DNA from: an uncultured Bacilli bacterium
GTDB lineage: Bacteria; Bacillota_I; Bacilli_A; RF39; UBA660
Reading direction: 5' to 3'
Length of the DNA: 13,567 nucleotides
Assembly (NCBI GenBank): GCA_947627965.1
Contig: CANQYA010000014.1
Coordinates: 1 to 13,567, forward strand
A program made the position numbers and the translations under genes. Every line of letters starts with the position of its first letter. Position 1 is the first letter of the stretch. Positions 13,328 through 13,567 of this stretch are shown here, in pieces. The notes under the pieces are model-generated. The model worked only from the letters and a program-made list of their open reading frames with translations, made no database searches and was not told where the DNA came from.

Positions 13328-13567
13328 ATGCTAGAAAATAATGACAAATATTTTGAAGTATTAAATGATATCAAAAAAACTTTAATAACAACTAGAAACA
13401 AAATAGTTGAAAATGCAAATAAAGATTTAGTTTTAATGTATTACAATATTGGCTTAAAGTTAATCGAAAATAATAAATGGGGTTCTTCATTTATAGATAC
13501 TTTAGCAAAAGATTTAAAAATAGAGTTTCCTACAATTAAAGGTATGTCAGCAAGAAATTTAAGATAT
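13328..13567 (+). CDS. YhcG/DUF1016-type PDDEXK nuclease-family protein (N-terminal 80 codons only)
   Basis: The first 80 codons show the N-terminal domain of the YhcG (DUF1016) family: an alpha-helical start, then IKKTLITTRNKIVENANKDL, the LMYYNIGLKLIE segment matching the family's LYWxIGxxI motif, KWGSSFIDTLAKDLKIEFP matching WGxxxIxxLAxDLxxxFP, and KGMSARNLRY matching KGFSxRNLxYM. Complete family members are about 330-370 residues and end in a PDDEXK nuclease domain, here beyond the right edge. GGGAGG lies 6 bases before the ATG. Family members are frequently found next to restriction-modification genes and other defence loci, so its presence supports an accessory island here. Confidence 0.9.
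   Translation, partial: MLENNDKYFEVLNDIKKTLITTRNKIVENANKDLVLMYYNIGLKLIENNKWGSSFIDTLAKDLKIEFPTIKGMSARNLRY

Overview
The window comes from a very AT-rich, low-GC Gram-positive bacterium with the standard stop code. Predicted promoters are close to the sigma-A consensus (TTGACA/TATAAT), Shine-Dalgarno sites are of the GGAGG type, and the tRNA amidotransferase genes gatCAB form an operon. Trp is written TGG and genes contain no internal TGA; gatB ends in TGA, although under code 4 it would grow by only three residues, so that one stop is weak evidence. Together with a superoxide reductase of the desulfoferrodoxin type, this suggests an anaerobic, probably gut-associated member of the Bacilli/Erysipelotrichia/uncultured Mycoplasmatota-like lineages. 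That placement is inference; no rRNA gene is present.

Positions 1-11,495 read almost entirely on the minus strand. From left to right they hold the start of rplM with its own consensus promoter and leader; a three-gene envelope/signalling unit (small anchored protein, dual-sensor degenerate GGDEF protein, YihY/BrkB membrane protein) from a promoter at 3871-3899; gatC-gatA-gatB, tightly overlapped, from an extended -10 promoter at 7134-7163; a 221-base degenerate tandem repeat of about 20-base units; and a unit made of a large membrane protein of unknown function, a two-iron superoxide reductase, and an unlisted 31-codon small ORF whose stop codon lies in the loop of the operon's terminator.

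From about 9,600 to the right edge the content becomes accessory. A WYL-domain regulator and a SIS-domain protein form a minus-strand operon closed by a textbook terminator. Divergent from it is a solitary HipA-like kinase with a strong promoter and a G7 tract where its Shine-Dalgarno site should be. The 470 bases between the divergent promoters look like a decayed coding sequence. Beyond the kinase lie convergent terminators and an apparent minus-strand small RNA (comparatively GC-rich body, hairpins, promoter and terminator). The window ends in the first 80 codons of a YhcG/DUF1016-type PDDEXK nuclease-family gene.

The most interesting region is 10,842-13,567: regulator, sugar-binding-fold protein, orphan kinase, candidate structured RNA and YhcG-type protein together resemble a defence or mobile-element island. 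No functional link between them can be shown from sequence alone.
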